This document shows, piece by piece, positions 9,757 through 19,574 of a DNA stretch of 64,000 nucleotides. Where the stretch lies: contig JAGCOW010000048.1 of assembly GCA_017642535.1 (NCBI GenBank), positions 27,334 through 91,333 on the forward strand, given 5' to 3'. Numbering within the stretch: position 1 is the first letter of the stretch; every line of letters begins with the position of its first letter. Under the pieces are notes generated by a model. It saw only the letters and a list, made by a program, of their open reading frames with translations, ran no database searches and had not been told where the DNA came from. A program made the translations under genes and the position numbers. The stretch comes from Bacteroidales bacterium. Its GTDB lineage: Bacteria > Bacteroidota > Bacteroidia > Bacteroidales > UBA1715.

Positions 9757-11133
9757 CTATACATTGATTTCCTCATTGCCACCAAATCGGTTTTTGACCG
9801 TTTTTGCTTTGAATGATTCAACTTCGATTGTTGTATCGACATCGTGTTCAAATTCTTGCGAGCCACGGAAATTACCATCCTTTGTGCATTGAAATACATA
9901 TACGTATGATTTGCTGTTGTCGAGTTTCTTCAAATCTTCGGGTTCGTATTTTCCTGCTGTTACGGAATCAATAAAGATTACGTCATAATCCTTAAAACTC
10001 GTAGGAAGTGTATCAGTGACGAATAAATTTCGGTGTGCTATGTTATAACGACGCATTTTTTCCTGCAACGTATAACCAAACTTTTCCTCGTGTGCCACGT
10101 AAAGAACTTTTTTACCAAGTTCAGCTAAATGCTGTGCGAATTGAAGAGACAAAGAACTCTTACCGTTACCGCCCTTTCCGTAAATCATTATTTTGAATGG
10201 TTCCGATGGGTCGCCAATCAATTTTTTGAACTTTCCTTTCAAAGGCAAAATTTTGAACTTTGCTGCAAGAAATTCCGCACTACCAACGGCTGAACCACTT
10301 TTACAACCTTTTAATTCGATACCACACAATCCGTACAAACCAGCCAACGATTGTGCCGATATTTCGGGAGCGTTACTTTTACCGTCGATATATTTGTTAA
10401 GACTGCGTTTTATTTCTTCTATTTCAGATTTGAAATGGTCGTCTTTAGACGCTTCAATCTTCTTTAACAGGTCTTTCGCTTTCTCTTTTACGTTTTCTTT
10501 GCCTTGAATTGCAATAAACGACTTAACAAGACGAATGTTTGGCATTACGGCAAATCCCTTTACAAGAGTTTTTAGCTCTTCAGCATTTTGTATGTTAATT
10601 TCGCTATTGCCAGGAGCGTCAAGAATTTTTATGAGGTTTGACTGTAGTTTCATAACTTCGTCTGCATACGGCGATGTTTTCCGTATTTTCTTTTCGACTA
10701 TAGCTTTTTGAAGCGACGCAAGAATACGACGTGCTGTTTCACGTGCCTCGGAAACTTTTTTGCCGTTCAACGCACAATATCTCTTAATATGTGCAAGTTC
10801 GGGACAAAGTGCCTCTACATATTCTCCCGAAAATTCTTTTTTTACTTTCGGTTGTTTTGGAGCTTTTGACTTCGGCTGTTTCTGCGTTTTTTGCTTTGAT
10901 TCTTTTTTCTCCTTTGGTGTTGAATCTGTTTTTTTTGCTTCGAGTTCCTTGTTAACACGGTCGATAAACTTATTCAACAGGTCTTTTGCCTCGTCGTCGA
11001 AAAAGTCTTTCAAATCTTCCCAGTTCTGTGCGGATTCAAGAAAACCATTATCGGTTGCAATCTTGACCGTTTCGGGACTTAATATTAATTTAATCTCGTC
11101 CCATTTTTCGTTGATGTTAGTTATTGTAATCAT
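9757..11133 (-). CDS. P-loop ATPase with RecA/RadA-like core, C-terminal
   Basis: The 458-residue protein has a lysine-rich linker around residues 65-100, a helical middle, and a C-terminal nucleotide-binding domain. The Walker A motif is GKGGNGKSS at about residue 320. The Walker B strand is YDVIFIDS, and the fold order (HEEKFGYTLQEKMRRY after strand 2) resembles RadA/KaiC/DnaB-type RecA folds. It is the last gene of the late operon and the only small stand-alone P-loop ATPase in the element. It could act in recombination or repair, or be the genome-packaging motor of an unusual virion. The sequence alone does not decide; the second option is speculation. Confidence 0.6.
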   Translation of the reverse strand: MITITNINEKWDEIKLILSPETVKIATDNGFLESAQNWEDLKDFFDDEAKDLLNKFIDRVNKELEAKKTDSTPKEKKESKQKTQKQPKSKAPKQPKVKKEFSGEYVEALCPELAHIKRYCALNGKKVSEARETARRILASLQKAIVEKKIRKTSPYADEVMKLQSNLIKILDAPGNSEINIQNAEELKTLVKGFAVMPNIRLVKSFIAIQGKENVKEKAKDLLKKIEASKDDHFKSEIEEIKRSLNKYIDGKSNAPEISAQSLAGLYGLCGIELKGCKSGSAVGSAEFLAAKFKILPLKGKFKKLIGDPSEPFKIMIYGKGGNGKSSLSLQFAQHLAELGKKVLYVAHEEKFGYTLQEKMRRYNIAHRNLFVTDTLPTSFKDYDVIFIDSVTAGKYEPEDLKKLDNSKSYVYVFQCTKDGNFRGSQEFEHDVDTTIEVESFKAKTVKNRFGGNEEINV

Positions 11134-11162
11134 ATCTTAAAAATTTATGGTTAATACTTTTT

Positions 11163-14100
11163 TTAGATTTTTGCTTTTGCCATTTTCATCTTCAACATAA
11201 GTGCCAATGCACGCTTGCGTTTTGTGTCGGCAGAATCGCTACTGTTAGGTTGCTGTTTTCCTGTCGGAATTTTCGATTTATCTACTTTTAGCGGTTTCCA
11301 TTCCCCTTTGTTTGCTTTCGTGTCTTCATTGTCGAAATCATTAGGGAAATAGTGTGCTGCCTGTTGTGCGTCCAATTCCACGTAGATATTGTTATTTTCC
11401 AAATCCTGTAAGAAATCGTCAAGACTATCGTTAGGGAAACAACCAATAGCCAATACACGCTTGTAGCGATAATATGTTTGCTCAAATCCACGACCAGTAC
11501 CATATTTCAACCAAACAGAGTTTGTTGTTATTTGTTTGAGTTCCTTTTTCTTGGCAATATCGTTGTCTATGTAAACAATCAATTGTTCTCCTACGCATAT
11601 CAACTTAAATCCAAAGCTCAATCCAAGTGCAGGTTCTTTTATGCTCTCATTGCGGTATTCCTCAAAAATCTTTTTACATCTCGTTGGTTTGTATCTTTTG
11701 AATGCAACCACAACACCGCCACCGTTTTTGTTTTCCGTGTCTTTCGGCAACAAAACCCCCTTGCGGATAGAGCCGTCTTTCATTGTAAACGAAATCAGTC
11801 TCGATTTTTCGGGTGCTTTCCCAAAACCTTTTAGTATGTTGCCTGTGATAATGTCACGGAGTTCACGGTTTGCAGACGCTTCTTTGGTAATCTTGTCCCA
11901 ATCATCGAGAATACGTTTGTCGAGGTCTATGGAACTGCTATTGTTACGCCACAAATCTTCGGTGTAGTTTTGTATTGCCATAAGTTTTTCGTGTCCCTCG
12001 TTGGCAATATTGTAGTCGATTGAACGTGTAGAATTGGCAACGGCAAACGAAATGGTAATGTTGCTCGGAGCCATAGGGTTGTTTGCCTTTCGGTTCACGT
12101 CAGCACCAAGACATATCGCCTTTGTGTTCAAGTCAATCAAGCAACTGCGACCTGCATAGAAATACTCAATGATACGTGACTTATAGTTCTTTGTGTTCGT
12201 TTCGTTCTGCTTGCGTTCCGCCTGTTCCACGTACTTTTGCTCAACCTCACGTTGGATTTCGTCCCAAGTGCGTTCGCCAGATTCCACAAGTTTTTGGAAT
12301 TTTGGCGAGTTACGCATTGATTCAACAGCACGAACCTTTTGTTCCTCTATTTCGGCAAGTCGTTTGTCGCATTCCTTGCGTACTGCGTTTCTAAACTCGT
12401 CAGCAAGTTTCTTTGCCGTTTCCTTTGGCTCGTCCCCTGCTTTTGCAATAAGCGACAAAACAATCTCTTTTGTATATGGCTTGCGAAGTACATCGCATTC
12501 GTACACGCCCTTATATGCTGCATCGGCAAAAACTGACTGCCCACTCGTACGTGCAAGCAACGGAGTCTCACGGACAAACTCGGCATTGAGTTTCATCGCT
12601 TCCACTTCCAAATCGTATTCGCCACGATTCTTCAACTGATTGATTTTCTGTTTGTAGTTTCCAATCACGTTGTTGTAAAAGTCCTCTTGTTTGCTCGATT
12701 CAAGAATAGCCACACGTCCTGTAACTTTCTTTGCAATATCCTCGTCGGGGACTGATTTTGCAACGGGTTTCGGAGTAAACAAATAGCAAGGGTCGCCAAC
12801 TGCCATAGTAAATTCCTCGTTGTCACGCATATATGCTTTTACGACCTCGTCGCCATACTTGTTGATGAAATCGTCTGTGTCAATCACGCTCGTCGAGTTC
12901 TTTTGGTTTGAAGCCGTATTTGCGTCGAGCGAACGGAGTTTCTTCTGTAACATCATCATCATACGTCGTTCGGCAGGAATAGCCGAAATAAGGTAGTCGT
13001 ATGACGGTGGAATTTCGGGGAACTGACCTGTACGGTTGATTCGACCACGTTTTTGAACTTCCGTAGATACGTTCAGTTCATATTGTGCGATAACCATAAC
13101 ACGTGGCTTCACTTCCTCTCGTTTCAAGTTTGTCCCTTTATTGGTTGCGTGTGCCGACGCTCCTGTCGAGCCACTTGTGTTAATCAAAAGCACGTCGGAT
13201 TGAGTGTTTTGGAACTTGGCAAATGCCACGTTTGCCTTTTCACGCTTACGGTTTACGATTCTTCCCCTCGTTCCCTGTTCGTTGGTAAACTCAATTTTAC
13301 GTGAACGACCTGTAACTTCGGAACAAGTGAAGCCCTCACGTTCAATCTTACGGATTATTATGTCGATTGGAGAACAAGTGATTCCTGTCGTTGTGTTCTT
13401 TATCTTACGCTCAATGCGTAGATATTCCTCTTGTGCTTCGGGAATGAGTTCATCGAAATTCAAAATTTGCAGTTCCGATTTACCTTTTGCCACTTTCTTT
13501 TGATAGCGTAAAGTAGATTCAAGTCCACGCAACAAAGCAACAGAATAGTCGGTGTTGATTTCCTCGTTTTCAAGCGAATGGCGACCGTCATCAGCGTGTA
13601 AATCGCTAATCATTGATTCAAACGTGGAAGCGAACGCCACAACAACCTTTTTCCCTTCTTTCAATCTTCGTATAGTGTGGTCGGCAACGGCTTCCGCCTT
13701 GATAGCGAACAACACTTGGTTTACTATGTTGAACACTTTCGAGAAATACGAAGCACGGCTAACGCCCAAATCCTTGTTGGTGCTGTCGGCTTTTTCTCCC
13801 TCGTCGGCAAGTTCCTCGTTCATATCGTCCATTATCGGACTGATGTACGCTTTCTCAAAGCCGATGATTTCGCGAATTAGTTCCGTAATGTTGTCGCTCA
13901 TAATTCGGTGTTCTTTTTCGAGATTGGGAACGCCAAATTCCTTTTCTCCGTTCTCGTCGAGGTAAATGTAATTAACCTTGATACCGTCGTATGTGCGTTC
14001 CCGACGGAGCATTTGCCCCTCGTGTACCAATTCCGACGAAATGATTTCCTGTAACGCTTCGCCACCTTTTGAAATGGATTCAATCAGTTCAGCGTCGGGA

Positions 14101-15176
14101 AGTTCGGCTTCGGAAATACAGGTACGCAAAGCGAACAACGGCATATTGTCGGGGCGTTTTGCAAACGTAGCCGACAAGAAACACACGTTTTTAGCAAGTT
14201 TAACGGCTTGTGCGAACGCTTGGAACGTGTTAGAGCCGACAACCGTAGATTTTCCACCTCTGTCAGTCCCTTTGGAACTACCACCTGCGTTGTGTGCTTC
14301 GTCGAGTATCAACGTGTTCGGCTCACAAATGGCGTGCAAGAAATCAATCTTTGCACCGTCACGCTTTGGCGTTGTGAACTGCGAATATGTTGCAAGCACG
14401 TAGTCGTAGCCGTCGGGAACACGCTTTGAGTTGATGATTGAATCGAACTGCTTTTTGTCGGTCATATACTTGTAAACCGTTACAATTTCGTCGTTGTCGC
14501 CAACTTCTGTAATGTTCGCTTTCGGGTCGTTGTTGATGATGAACGGTTTTAACGAAGCACAGCCAATATCTTTCAAGTCACGGTAGATGTCGGTAAACAA
14601 GTTCGGTTTTTCCGTTACAAAAACGGCTTTCTGTCCCTGTACGTGTGCGTAGCGGATAAGACACGCCGCCATACGACCTTTACCAATACCTGTTTGGTCG
14701 CCAATGATGATTGCCTGTTTGCGTGCTTCCATATTGTAGATTGCGAGTGCAACCGAATCAACCTGTTCGGCAAACAGACGGTTTACAATATCTTCCTTTG
14801 ACCATTGCAGACGTTCACAAACAAAGTCGGTAACGTCGCCACCAACGGCAGTTTTCAGTTTAGCCAACGCTTCGTGTGTATCGTCGCCCATACTGTCGGG
14901 GACTTGCGTGTCGAGTTTCGTGATTTGTGACGCTGGTCGGTATGCCATACCAAGTCCTTCTTCAATTTTCTCTATCTTGTTGATTTCCTTGCCACGTAAT
15001 TCCTGCGTTTTGGTTGTTTGCCAATTTTCGGGCAATGTCATTGACTTGCTTGCACGGATATAACGGACAACCGTCACGTTCAGTTTCATATCTGTTTCGG
15101 CTTCGGTGCAGAACCAAACCTTGTTCGGTTCTCCTTTAAGACGGAAAAAATGTCTTTGTATTTCAATTAACTTCAT
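11163..15176 (-). CDS. Strawberry-notch-like superfamily 2 helicase, DarB-like
   Basis: The 1337-residue protein has a Walker A GDQTGIGKGR near residue 158, a DEAH box in LILDEAHNAGG, the motif III segment LSATFAK, and a strawberry-notch-type helicase C region with INTSGSTGASAH and EVQKRGRINRTGQ. Such helicases occur in large phages and plasmids next to N6-adenine methyltransferases. In phage P1 the DarB protein combines both activities, is packaged in the virion and protects the DNA from type I restriction. The next gene upstream is a methyltransferase, so this looks like a two-gene version of DarB, placed in the late operon. That role is inferred from family and context. Confidence 0.8.
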   Translation of the reverse strand: MKLIEIQRHFFRLKGEPNKVWFCTEAETDMKLNVTVVRYIRASKSMTLPENWQTTKTQELRGKEINKIEKIEEGLGMAYRPASQITKLDTQVPDSMGDDTHEALAKLKTAVGGDVTDFVCERLQWSKEDIVNRLFAEQVDSVALAIYNMEARKQAIIIGDQTGIGKGRMAACLIRYAHVQGQKAVFVTEKPNLFTDIYRDLKDIGCASLKPFIINNDPKANITEVGDNDEIVTVYKYMTDKKQFDSIINSKRVPDGYDYVLATYSQFTTPKRDGAKIDFLHAICEPNTLILDEAHNAGGSSKGTDRGGKSTVVGSNTFQAFAQAVKLAKNVCFLSATFAKRPDNMPLFALRTCISEAELPDAELIESISKGGEALQEIISSELVHEGQMLRRERTYDGIKVNYIYLDENGEKEFGVPNLEKEHRIMSDNITELIREIIGFEKAYISPIMDDMNEELADEGEKADSTNKDLGVSRASYFSKVFNIVNQVLFAIKAEAVADHTIRRLKEGKKVVVAFASTFESMISDLHADDGRHSLENEEINTDYSVALLRGLESTLRYQKKVAKGKSELQILNFDELIPEAQEEYLRIERKIKNTTTGITCSPIDIIIRKIEREGFTCSEVTGRSRKIEFTNEQGTRGRIVNRKREKANVAFAKFQNTQSDVLLINTSGSTGASAHATNKGTNLKREEVKPRVMVIAQYELNVSTEVQKRGRINRTGQFPEIPPSYDYLISAIPAERRMMMMLQKKLRSLDANTASNQKNSTSVIDTDDFINKYGDEVVKAYMRDNEEFTMAVGDPCYLFTPKPVAKSVPDEDIAKKVTGRVAILESSKQEDFYNNVIGNYKQKINQLKNRGEYDLEVEAMKLNAEFVRETPLLARTSGQSVFADAAYKGVYECDVLRKPYTKEIVLSLIAKAGDEPKETAKKLADEFRNAVRKECDKRLAEIEEQKVRAVESMRNSPKFQKLVESGERTWDEIQREVEQKYVEQAERKQNETNTKNYKSRIIEYFYAGRSCLIDLNTKAICLGADVNRKANNPMAPSNITISFAVANSTRSIDYNIANEGHEKLMAIQNYTEDLWRNNSSSIDLDKRILDDWDKITKEASANRELRDIITGNILKGFGKAPEKSRLISFTMKDGSIRKGVLLPKDTENKNGGGVVVAFKRYKPTRCKKIFEEYRNESIKEPALGLSFGFKLICVGEQLIVYIDNDIAKKKELKQITTNSVWLKYGTGRGFEQTYYRYKRVLAIGCFPNDSLDDFLQDLENNNIYVELDAQQAAHYFPNDFDNEDTKANKGEWKPLKVDKSKIPTGKQQPNSSDSADTKRKRALALMLKMKMAKAKI

Positions 15177-15187
15177 AGTTTTGAGAA

Positions 15188-17344
15188 TTAGAGTTTTATT
15201 TTAGTCATTTTCATTTTGAGCATTAGTGCTTTAGCCTTTTTGCGTTTATCGTCTGAATTGTCTTGTTTCGTTTCAATAAACGGATAAAGGCGGTCAAAAA
15301 GTTGGTCGAATGTCGTTAAAATAGTGTCTTGATATGGGTCGAAAACGTAGCGAGGTTTGTTTGATTCGTCGTATTCGTGCCTACCGTCAATCAAAATAAC
15401 GACTATTGGATAGGTAGTACCTTGCTTTTGATAGATGTGGTCGCCGTCGATATAAATAACGTCAACCACGTTGTATTGGGCATACAGATACCCAAGAAAT
15501 GTTTTCCATTGACCAAACAACACCTGTTTGCTTGACCTTTCATTAAGCGGTTTCCAATAGGCATTCCAAAGTTTACCGCCGACAATTACAGCCGCCTTTC
15601 CGTCGTTGTGCATTTTGTCGAGTGCGAGAACCGCCATTTTATAGTCAAGCGTGTTTATTTTCCAACCGTGACGCTCTATCTTGTCGTTTTCGTTTAGTTT
15701 TGCAAATGGTGGGTTTGTCATTATTCCCCGAAACGCCTTGTCGGGAAATATGGCTAACTCCAAATTGCTTGACGCATTTTGATTGGTCACGCTTGAGAAG
15801 CCAAGATTTTTTAGGTTTGCCACACGAATTTCGTCAAGTTCGTTCACACAAACCTGTTGTGGTGGAAATGCAATGGTAAGCAAGCCGTTTCCTGCCGACG
15901 GTTCCAAAATTTTGCCATTACAAAATTTGTCATTCTTACCGACAAAACGCCCAAGCAGATACGACAATGGGCAGGGCGTTGAGTATTGCTGAAGAACTTT
16001 GCTTTTTGTATCGAGTGGGCGAATTGTTACCTGTCGCTCGTACAGGTCTTTCATTTCCTCGTATTGCTGACGGAGAGAGTTACCGTTATTTGCTATACGA
16101 CGTGCTTCGAGAACAACGCCCAATTCGCACGCCTGCATTATTTCTGTCTCGGTTTCAATATCGAAATCCTTTGCTATCTTCTTTGCTTTGAGCCAATCAA
16201 GTTTTTCGCCTTTGCTGTAAAGTTCTGATAGGTGTTGTGCAAATTTGAATGTGCCAGTTTCTGTTAATTGTTTTGGTTCATTGTTATCTTTGTAAACTTT
16301 TTTGATAGTGTCAAGTAATTCATTTTCTATATCTAAAAGGTCTATGCCTTTTATGATTCTATATTTTTCAACAATTATGTGAAAATCATTACGTATATCA
16401 TCTTCGTTAAATGCTTTAGTTTTGCCTCCATAAACTGATTTGATTTTCGAAATGAGTCGAGATTCATTCTTTGCTATATAATTGAAAAAACTTTTTTCGT
16501 TAATCAATTTCAATCTCTCATTGTCGTTTTTATCGTATGAGCCTAAATTTTCTTGTGAATCTGTTTGATTTTCAGAATCTTTTTCTATATTTGCATTGTC
16601 AATCAATGACAAAAGGTATTCAGACTGCACGGAATTGAACCGAGAGCCCCTGAATACCTTTTTTGCTTTATCTTGATTTGCCATTAGCAAGAATCCATCT
16701 TCAACCCATTTAGTAATTTGATTTACTCTTCGTCCGTGAATACTTGCTATTTCGTTGATTAAAATTTTATTCGCTGATTTATTGGTATGTAAGGAAACAC
16801 ATAAAACACCCTCGTCATTTGATTTTTCAACAATAATGTTATATGCACCAGCAATTGTTTCTGACTTAAATACAAATATTGGCGAATTTATATCTGTATT
16901 AAGGTTTTTAAGATGTTCTTTTTTTAATGAATGTAATTCAATTTTCTCAAACAGAGTTCTTTTGTTTATCATTATTGGCAAATTTGGAATACCGCAATCA
17001 AGTAAAATCTTTTTGGGCATTGTTACTCCAATAAATCTTCCTACAAATGTATTTGCAAAGAACTGGTTTAATTGATTTCTAAAATTGAACTTTATCTTTT
17101 CATCAGTTTTCCCCAAATCGCGTGATAACAAGTAGTCATCGTACTTCATTCCGTGTTCTTTCAACGAACACTTGTCACGTTTTGCTTTTAATTTTTCTAA
17201 CCGATTGTACAGGTATAGTGGTCTTTTTTTATGCTGCCCATCGTACCTGTCGAAGGCTTCAAAAATTTCATCTATGCCATCATTACAGTCTGTAATATCG
17301 GTACAATTGGACGCTATGGTATATGGAGATAGTTTTCTTTTCAT
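15188..17344 (-). CDS. N6-adenine-type DNA methyltransferase with MuF-C/PBECR-like N-terminal region
   Basis: The 718-residue protein has two parts. The C-terminal part contains an SAM-binding motif (LEPSAGNGLL) at about residue 495 and a catalytic NPPF (TNPPFAKL) near 565, the order seen in gamma-type N6-adenine methyltransferases. The N-terminal part contains FIGVTMPKKILLDCGIPNLP and later HGRRVNQI. This pattern resembles the phage MuF C-terminal or PBECR nuclease-like domain that is often fused to virion-delivered proteins. It ends 12 bp before the helicase start. The pair is probably a DarB-like anti-restriction system. Whether the N-terminal domain is an active toxin cannot be judged. 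Confidence 0.72.
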   Translation of the reverse strand: MKRKLSPYTIASNCTDITDCNDGIDEIFEAFDRYDGQHKKRPLYLYNRLEKLKAKRDKCSLKEHGMKYDDYLLSRDLGKTDEKIKFNFRNQLNQFFANTFVGRFIGVTMPKKILLDCGIPNLPIMINKRTLFEKIELHSLKKEHLKNLNTDINSPIFVFKSETIAGAYNIIVEKSNDEGVLCVSLHTNKSANKILINEIASIHGRRVNQITKWVEDGFLLMANQDKAKKVFRGSRFNSVQSEYLLSLIDNANIEKDSENQTDSQENLGSYDKNDNERLKLINEKSFFNYIAKNESRLISKIKSVYGGKTKAFNEDDIRNDFHIIVEKYRIIKGIDLLDIENELLDTIKKVYKDNNEPKQLTETGTFKFAQHLSELYSKGEKLDWLKAKKIAKDFDIETETEIMQACELGVVLEARRIANNGNSLRQQYEEMKDLYERQVTIRPLDTKSKVLQQYSTPCPLSYLLGRFVGKNDKFCNGKILEPSAGNGLLTIAFPPQQVCVNELDEIRVANLKNLGFSSVTNQNASSNLELAIFPDKAFRGIMTNPPFAKLNENDKIERHGWKINTLDYKMAVLALDKMHNDGKAAVIVGGKLWNAYWKPLNERSSKQVLFGQWKTFLGYLYAQYNVVDVIYIDGDHIYQKQGTTYPIVVILIDGRHEYDESNKPRYVFDPYQDTILTTFDQLFDRLYPFIETKQDNSDDKRKKAKALMLKMKMTKIKL

Positions 17345-17356
17345 ATCTTTGTATTA

Positions 17357-17899
17357 TTACAACCACCCATCTTGTTTCAGTTCGTCATAGGACACTTCCG
17401 ACATAATAGTTTCTATTATCCATATACGAGCATTAGGCTTTTTGCTACTATGTAAACACTCATATAGATAATTTGCACATACTGATTTTTCAAAATACCT
17501 AAATAGTATATCCAACAATTTCGCAACATCAAGTCTGCTCAATGCTTTTTTTAATGTTGTCGAATTAGTTCCCGCCAGCCCTTTCTTTGCCAACGTCTTT
17601 TTAGTAGCGTCAAGTGCCTTTTTGGTTGTTTTATTCGCTTTTTTCTTTGCGTCGTTGAAAATCTTTGTGGTTGCCTTGCGAACTTTCTTTTTTGTTTCGC
17701 TTAATTGCTTGCGTACGGCTTTCTTGGCCGTGGCAGTTGCTTTTGACGATTTTTTAACGGTTTTCTTAACCGTCTTTTTTGCTTCTGTCGGTTTGTCTTT
17801 CTTGCTTTTGAACAAATCTTTCAATCCGTTCAACTTACGTGATTTTGCAAGTTTTTCACGTCCCTTTGCCAATGCAGCTAATTGTTTTTTTGTTGTCAT
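17357..17899 (-). CDS. Lysine/alanine-rich histone-like basic protein
   Basis: The 180-residue protein has about 120 residues of Lys-Ala-Thr repeats (KKTVKK, ATTKIFNDAKKKANK, KKALDATKK) like histone H1 tails. A short hydrophobic and acidic C-terminal domain (VAKLLDILFRYFE onward) follows. A DNA-binding or DNA-condensing role inside a virion is plausible but unproven. It lies 12 bp upstream of the methyltransferase gene and downstream of the endolysin. Confidence 0.6.
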   Translation of the reverse strand: MTTKKQLAALAKGREKLAKSRKLNGLKDLFKSKKDKPTEAKKTVKKTVKKSSKATATAKKAVRKQLSETKKKVRKATTKIFNDAKKKANKTTKKALDATKKTLAKKGLAGTNSTTLKKALSRLDVAKLLDILFRYFEKSVCANYLYECLHSSKKPNARIWIIETIMSEVSYDELKQDGWL

Positions 17900-17931
17900 A
17901 GTTGTTAATTTTTAGTTAGTATTGTGTTTAA

Positions 17932-18465
17932 TTATGCAAAATAGTAGTTTGCCTCTGCTGTTCTACGACGTGTCAATCCGGCAATTACTTGTCCGCCCGA
18001 TTTGTTCCATTTTGCACATTCAGAACGTATTGACGTGTCGTTAGGGTTTGCGAGAACCTTTCTCAACAAAGTTGATTTTAGAAATGCCCCTTGACCAATG
18101 TTGTAACAAAAACATACAAGTGCGTCGAATTGGTTTTGTTTCAAGTCTTTTGTTATAGTTGCAGTTGCAACCGTTGCCTCATATTTTGCCAAATCGTTTC
18201 TGAACATATTTTCTGCCTGTTCTTTGGTTATCTGCATACCAGCCTTTACGTCGGAGCCATAGTGCCCATAACCGATTGTGTAATATTGCTCTGTCGGTAA
18301 TGCTTTGTATGCCGTAAGTTTCAACGCCTCGAATGATTTAATCAAATTCGCCCCTGCCTCTGAAACTTTCTTGCTGCTAATTGTATTTGCTACTTTCATT
18401 GTTAAACCTATTAGTGTTAAAGAAAAAGAACATAATAAAAGCCCTATTGTCGTTGATTTGTCCAT
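17932..18465 (-). CDS. GH24 lysozyme, probable signal-anchor-release endolysin
   Basis: The 177-residue protein starts with a weakly hydrophobic segment rich in Gly, Leu and Ser (residues 7-25) that could serve as a signal anchor. The GH24 catalytic region follows, with the glutamate in IKSFEALKLTAYK and the segment TIGYGHYGSD. A later NQFDALVCFCYNIG is the usual family helix. It cleaves the glycan chains of peptidoglycan. The absence of a cleavable signal and the flexible N-terminal anchor suggest the SAR type, which can reach the periplasm without a holin. Membrane proteins next door could supply holin or spanin functions. Confidence 0.85.
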   Translation of the reverse strand: MDKSTTIGLLLCSFSLTLIGLTMKVANTISSKKVSEAGANLIKSFEALKLTAYKALPTEQYYTIGYGHYGSDVKAGMQITKEQAENMFRNDLAKYEATVATATITKDLKQNQFDALVCFCYNIGQGAFLKSTLLRKVLANPNDTSIRSECAKWNKSGGQVIAGLTRRRTAEANYYFA

Positions 18466-18467
18466 AA

Positions 18468-18755
18468 CTAAAATTGTTCGTTGAATTTATAGTTTTGGCT
18501 TGTGTCGTGTCCTGTCCACGCTTGGTCGAACTTGCGGCTACCTGCCAAATACTTGATTGTTTGTACTGTGCCAGTTGTCCCGGATACGGTTTCTGTTTTT
18601 ATGCGTTTCACAAGCCATTTCTTGTCGTCGAATGACTGTGTGTCGGGCAAACAATAACCAACGTACATTGTGTTATCATCTACCTCGTGAATGATTGACG
18701 GTGCAACACCTTCGTCGTGCATCGCCGTGATTAGTTGATTTACTGCTGGGTTCAT
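18468..18755 (-). CDS. Small protein of unknown function in lysis region
   Basis: The start is placed at MNPAVNQ (18755), because the upstream ATG lies within a hairpin and gives an unlikely leader. The protein of 95 residues is soluble, with mixed alpha and beta character and no recognisable motif. It starts 3 bp before the endolysin gene and should be co-expressed with it. Confidence 0.55.
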   Translation of the reverse strand: MNPAVNQLITAMHDEGVAPSIIHEVDDNTMYVGYCLPDTQSFDDKKWLVKRIKTETVSGTTGTVQTIKYLAGSRKFDQAWTGHDTSQNYKFNEQF

Positions 18756-18772
18756 AATCGTAAATTTTATTA

Positions 18773-18838
18773 AAATAAACCGCAAGACACTGTTAGAGAA
18801 GAATTAAGCAAGCACCCTGTAAGGCTCACGGTTTATTT
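18773..18838 (-). ncRNA. Intergenic hairpin with 10-bp closing stem and large loop
   Basis: AAATAAACCG (18773-18782) pairs with CGGTTTATTT (18829-18838). On the minus strand the right-hand end runs into a T-rich tail. It overlaps the start region of the downstream gene. It could be a terminator or attenuator, or a member of the stem-closed intergenic class at 43940, 44781 and 46631. Confidence 0.4.
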
Positions 18839-18842
18839 AGGG

Positions 18843-19373
18843 TTAAAACAATTTTTTAATTCCTTTTTGTCGCAATATTGAGTTAATGTAGGTCTCTCGG
18901 TCGCTCGCCGATTTAACGTCGTTTTGAATCCACTCGGAAAGCGTTTGTCCGTCGCCGAAAAACGACCACGATGATTTTCTCTTGCCGAATTTAAGTATGA
19001 TTAGATTCAAATCATCTTCGTTAACGACAAGTTGCATAACTTCCTTTATTTTTGTTAAGTTAGTACCTGCACCGTCCATTGCTGCAAATAATTTGTCGGC
19101 AGCGGCTAACGCTTGGTCGCCGCTCATAGTAGCATATTTTGTACTGCCTGCTATTTTTTGCACGTCGTTATTGTCTTTCCAACGCTTATATATCTTTCGC
19201 CCGAAAATAATTCCTACTACGACACCGCCTGTAATAAGCAAGTTACGGAATGTTTTATCCACACGGCGTTCGGCACGGTCGAGCAATTCGGGATTTTTAA
19301 GTACCTCGATGGCTACAACTGCTGCTGCTGGGTTGCCAAGACCTTTTTTAGTAGTTTTTTTTCTTGTTGCCAT
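18843..19373 (-). CDS. Basic single-span membrane protein of unknown function
   Basis: The 176-residue protein begins with a basic patch (MATRKKTTKKG). A transmembrane segment lies near residues 48-62 (LLITGGVVVGIIFG), followed by a basic stop-transfer run. The C-terminal domain contains AMDGAGTNLTKIKEVM and ends with a helical stretch. The GAGTN segment is reminiscent of annexin-type helices, but I do not assign that family. Its layout, basic tail plus one membrane span, matches several other late proteins of this element and could suit an inner virion membrane protein. Confidence 0.55.
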   Translation of the reverse strand: MATRKKTTKKGLGNPAAAVVAIEVLKNPELLDRAERRVDKTFRNLLITGGVVVGIIFGRKIYKRWKDNNDVQKIAGSTKYATMSGDQALAAADKLFAAMDGAGTNLTKIKEVMQLVVNEDDLNLIILKFGKRKSSWSFFGDGQTLSEWIQNDVKSASDRETYINSILRQKGIKKLF

Positions 19374-19385
19374 AGCTCCTCCTTT

Positions 19386-19562
19386 TTATAAGAAATTCAA
19401 TGCCGTTTTTATGAGTGACGGTTTTTTGATTGCAGCGTTAACCAACTTAACCAAATCGTCGTGATTGATACAATTTGCCGCATTTTGCAAGGCACATCCT
19501 ACTGTTTTAACCTCTTCTGTCGTTTCTGCCTCGATTTTGATTTTTACCTCGTATTTAGCCAT
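19386..19562 (-). CDS. Small protein, 58 residues
   Basis: An ATG at 19562 opens a short frame, MAKYEVKIKIEAETTEEV and onward, ending at 19386. It fits tightly between two genes (12 bp to each neighbour), with the same strand and spacing as the operon. It has a beta-strand start followed by two helices. No family is recognised. Confidence 0.55.
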   Translation of the reverse strand: MAKYEVKIKIEAETTEEVKTVGCALQNAANCINHDDLVKLVNAAIKKPSLIKTALNFL

Positions 19563-19574
19563 AGTGATAAAGTT

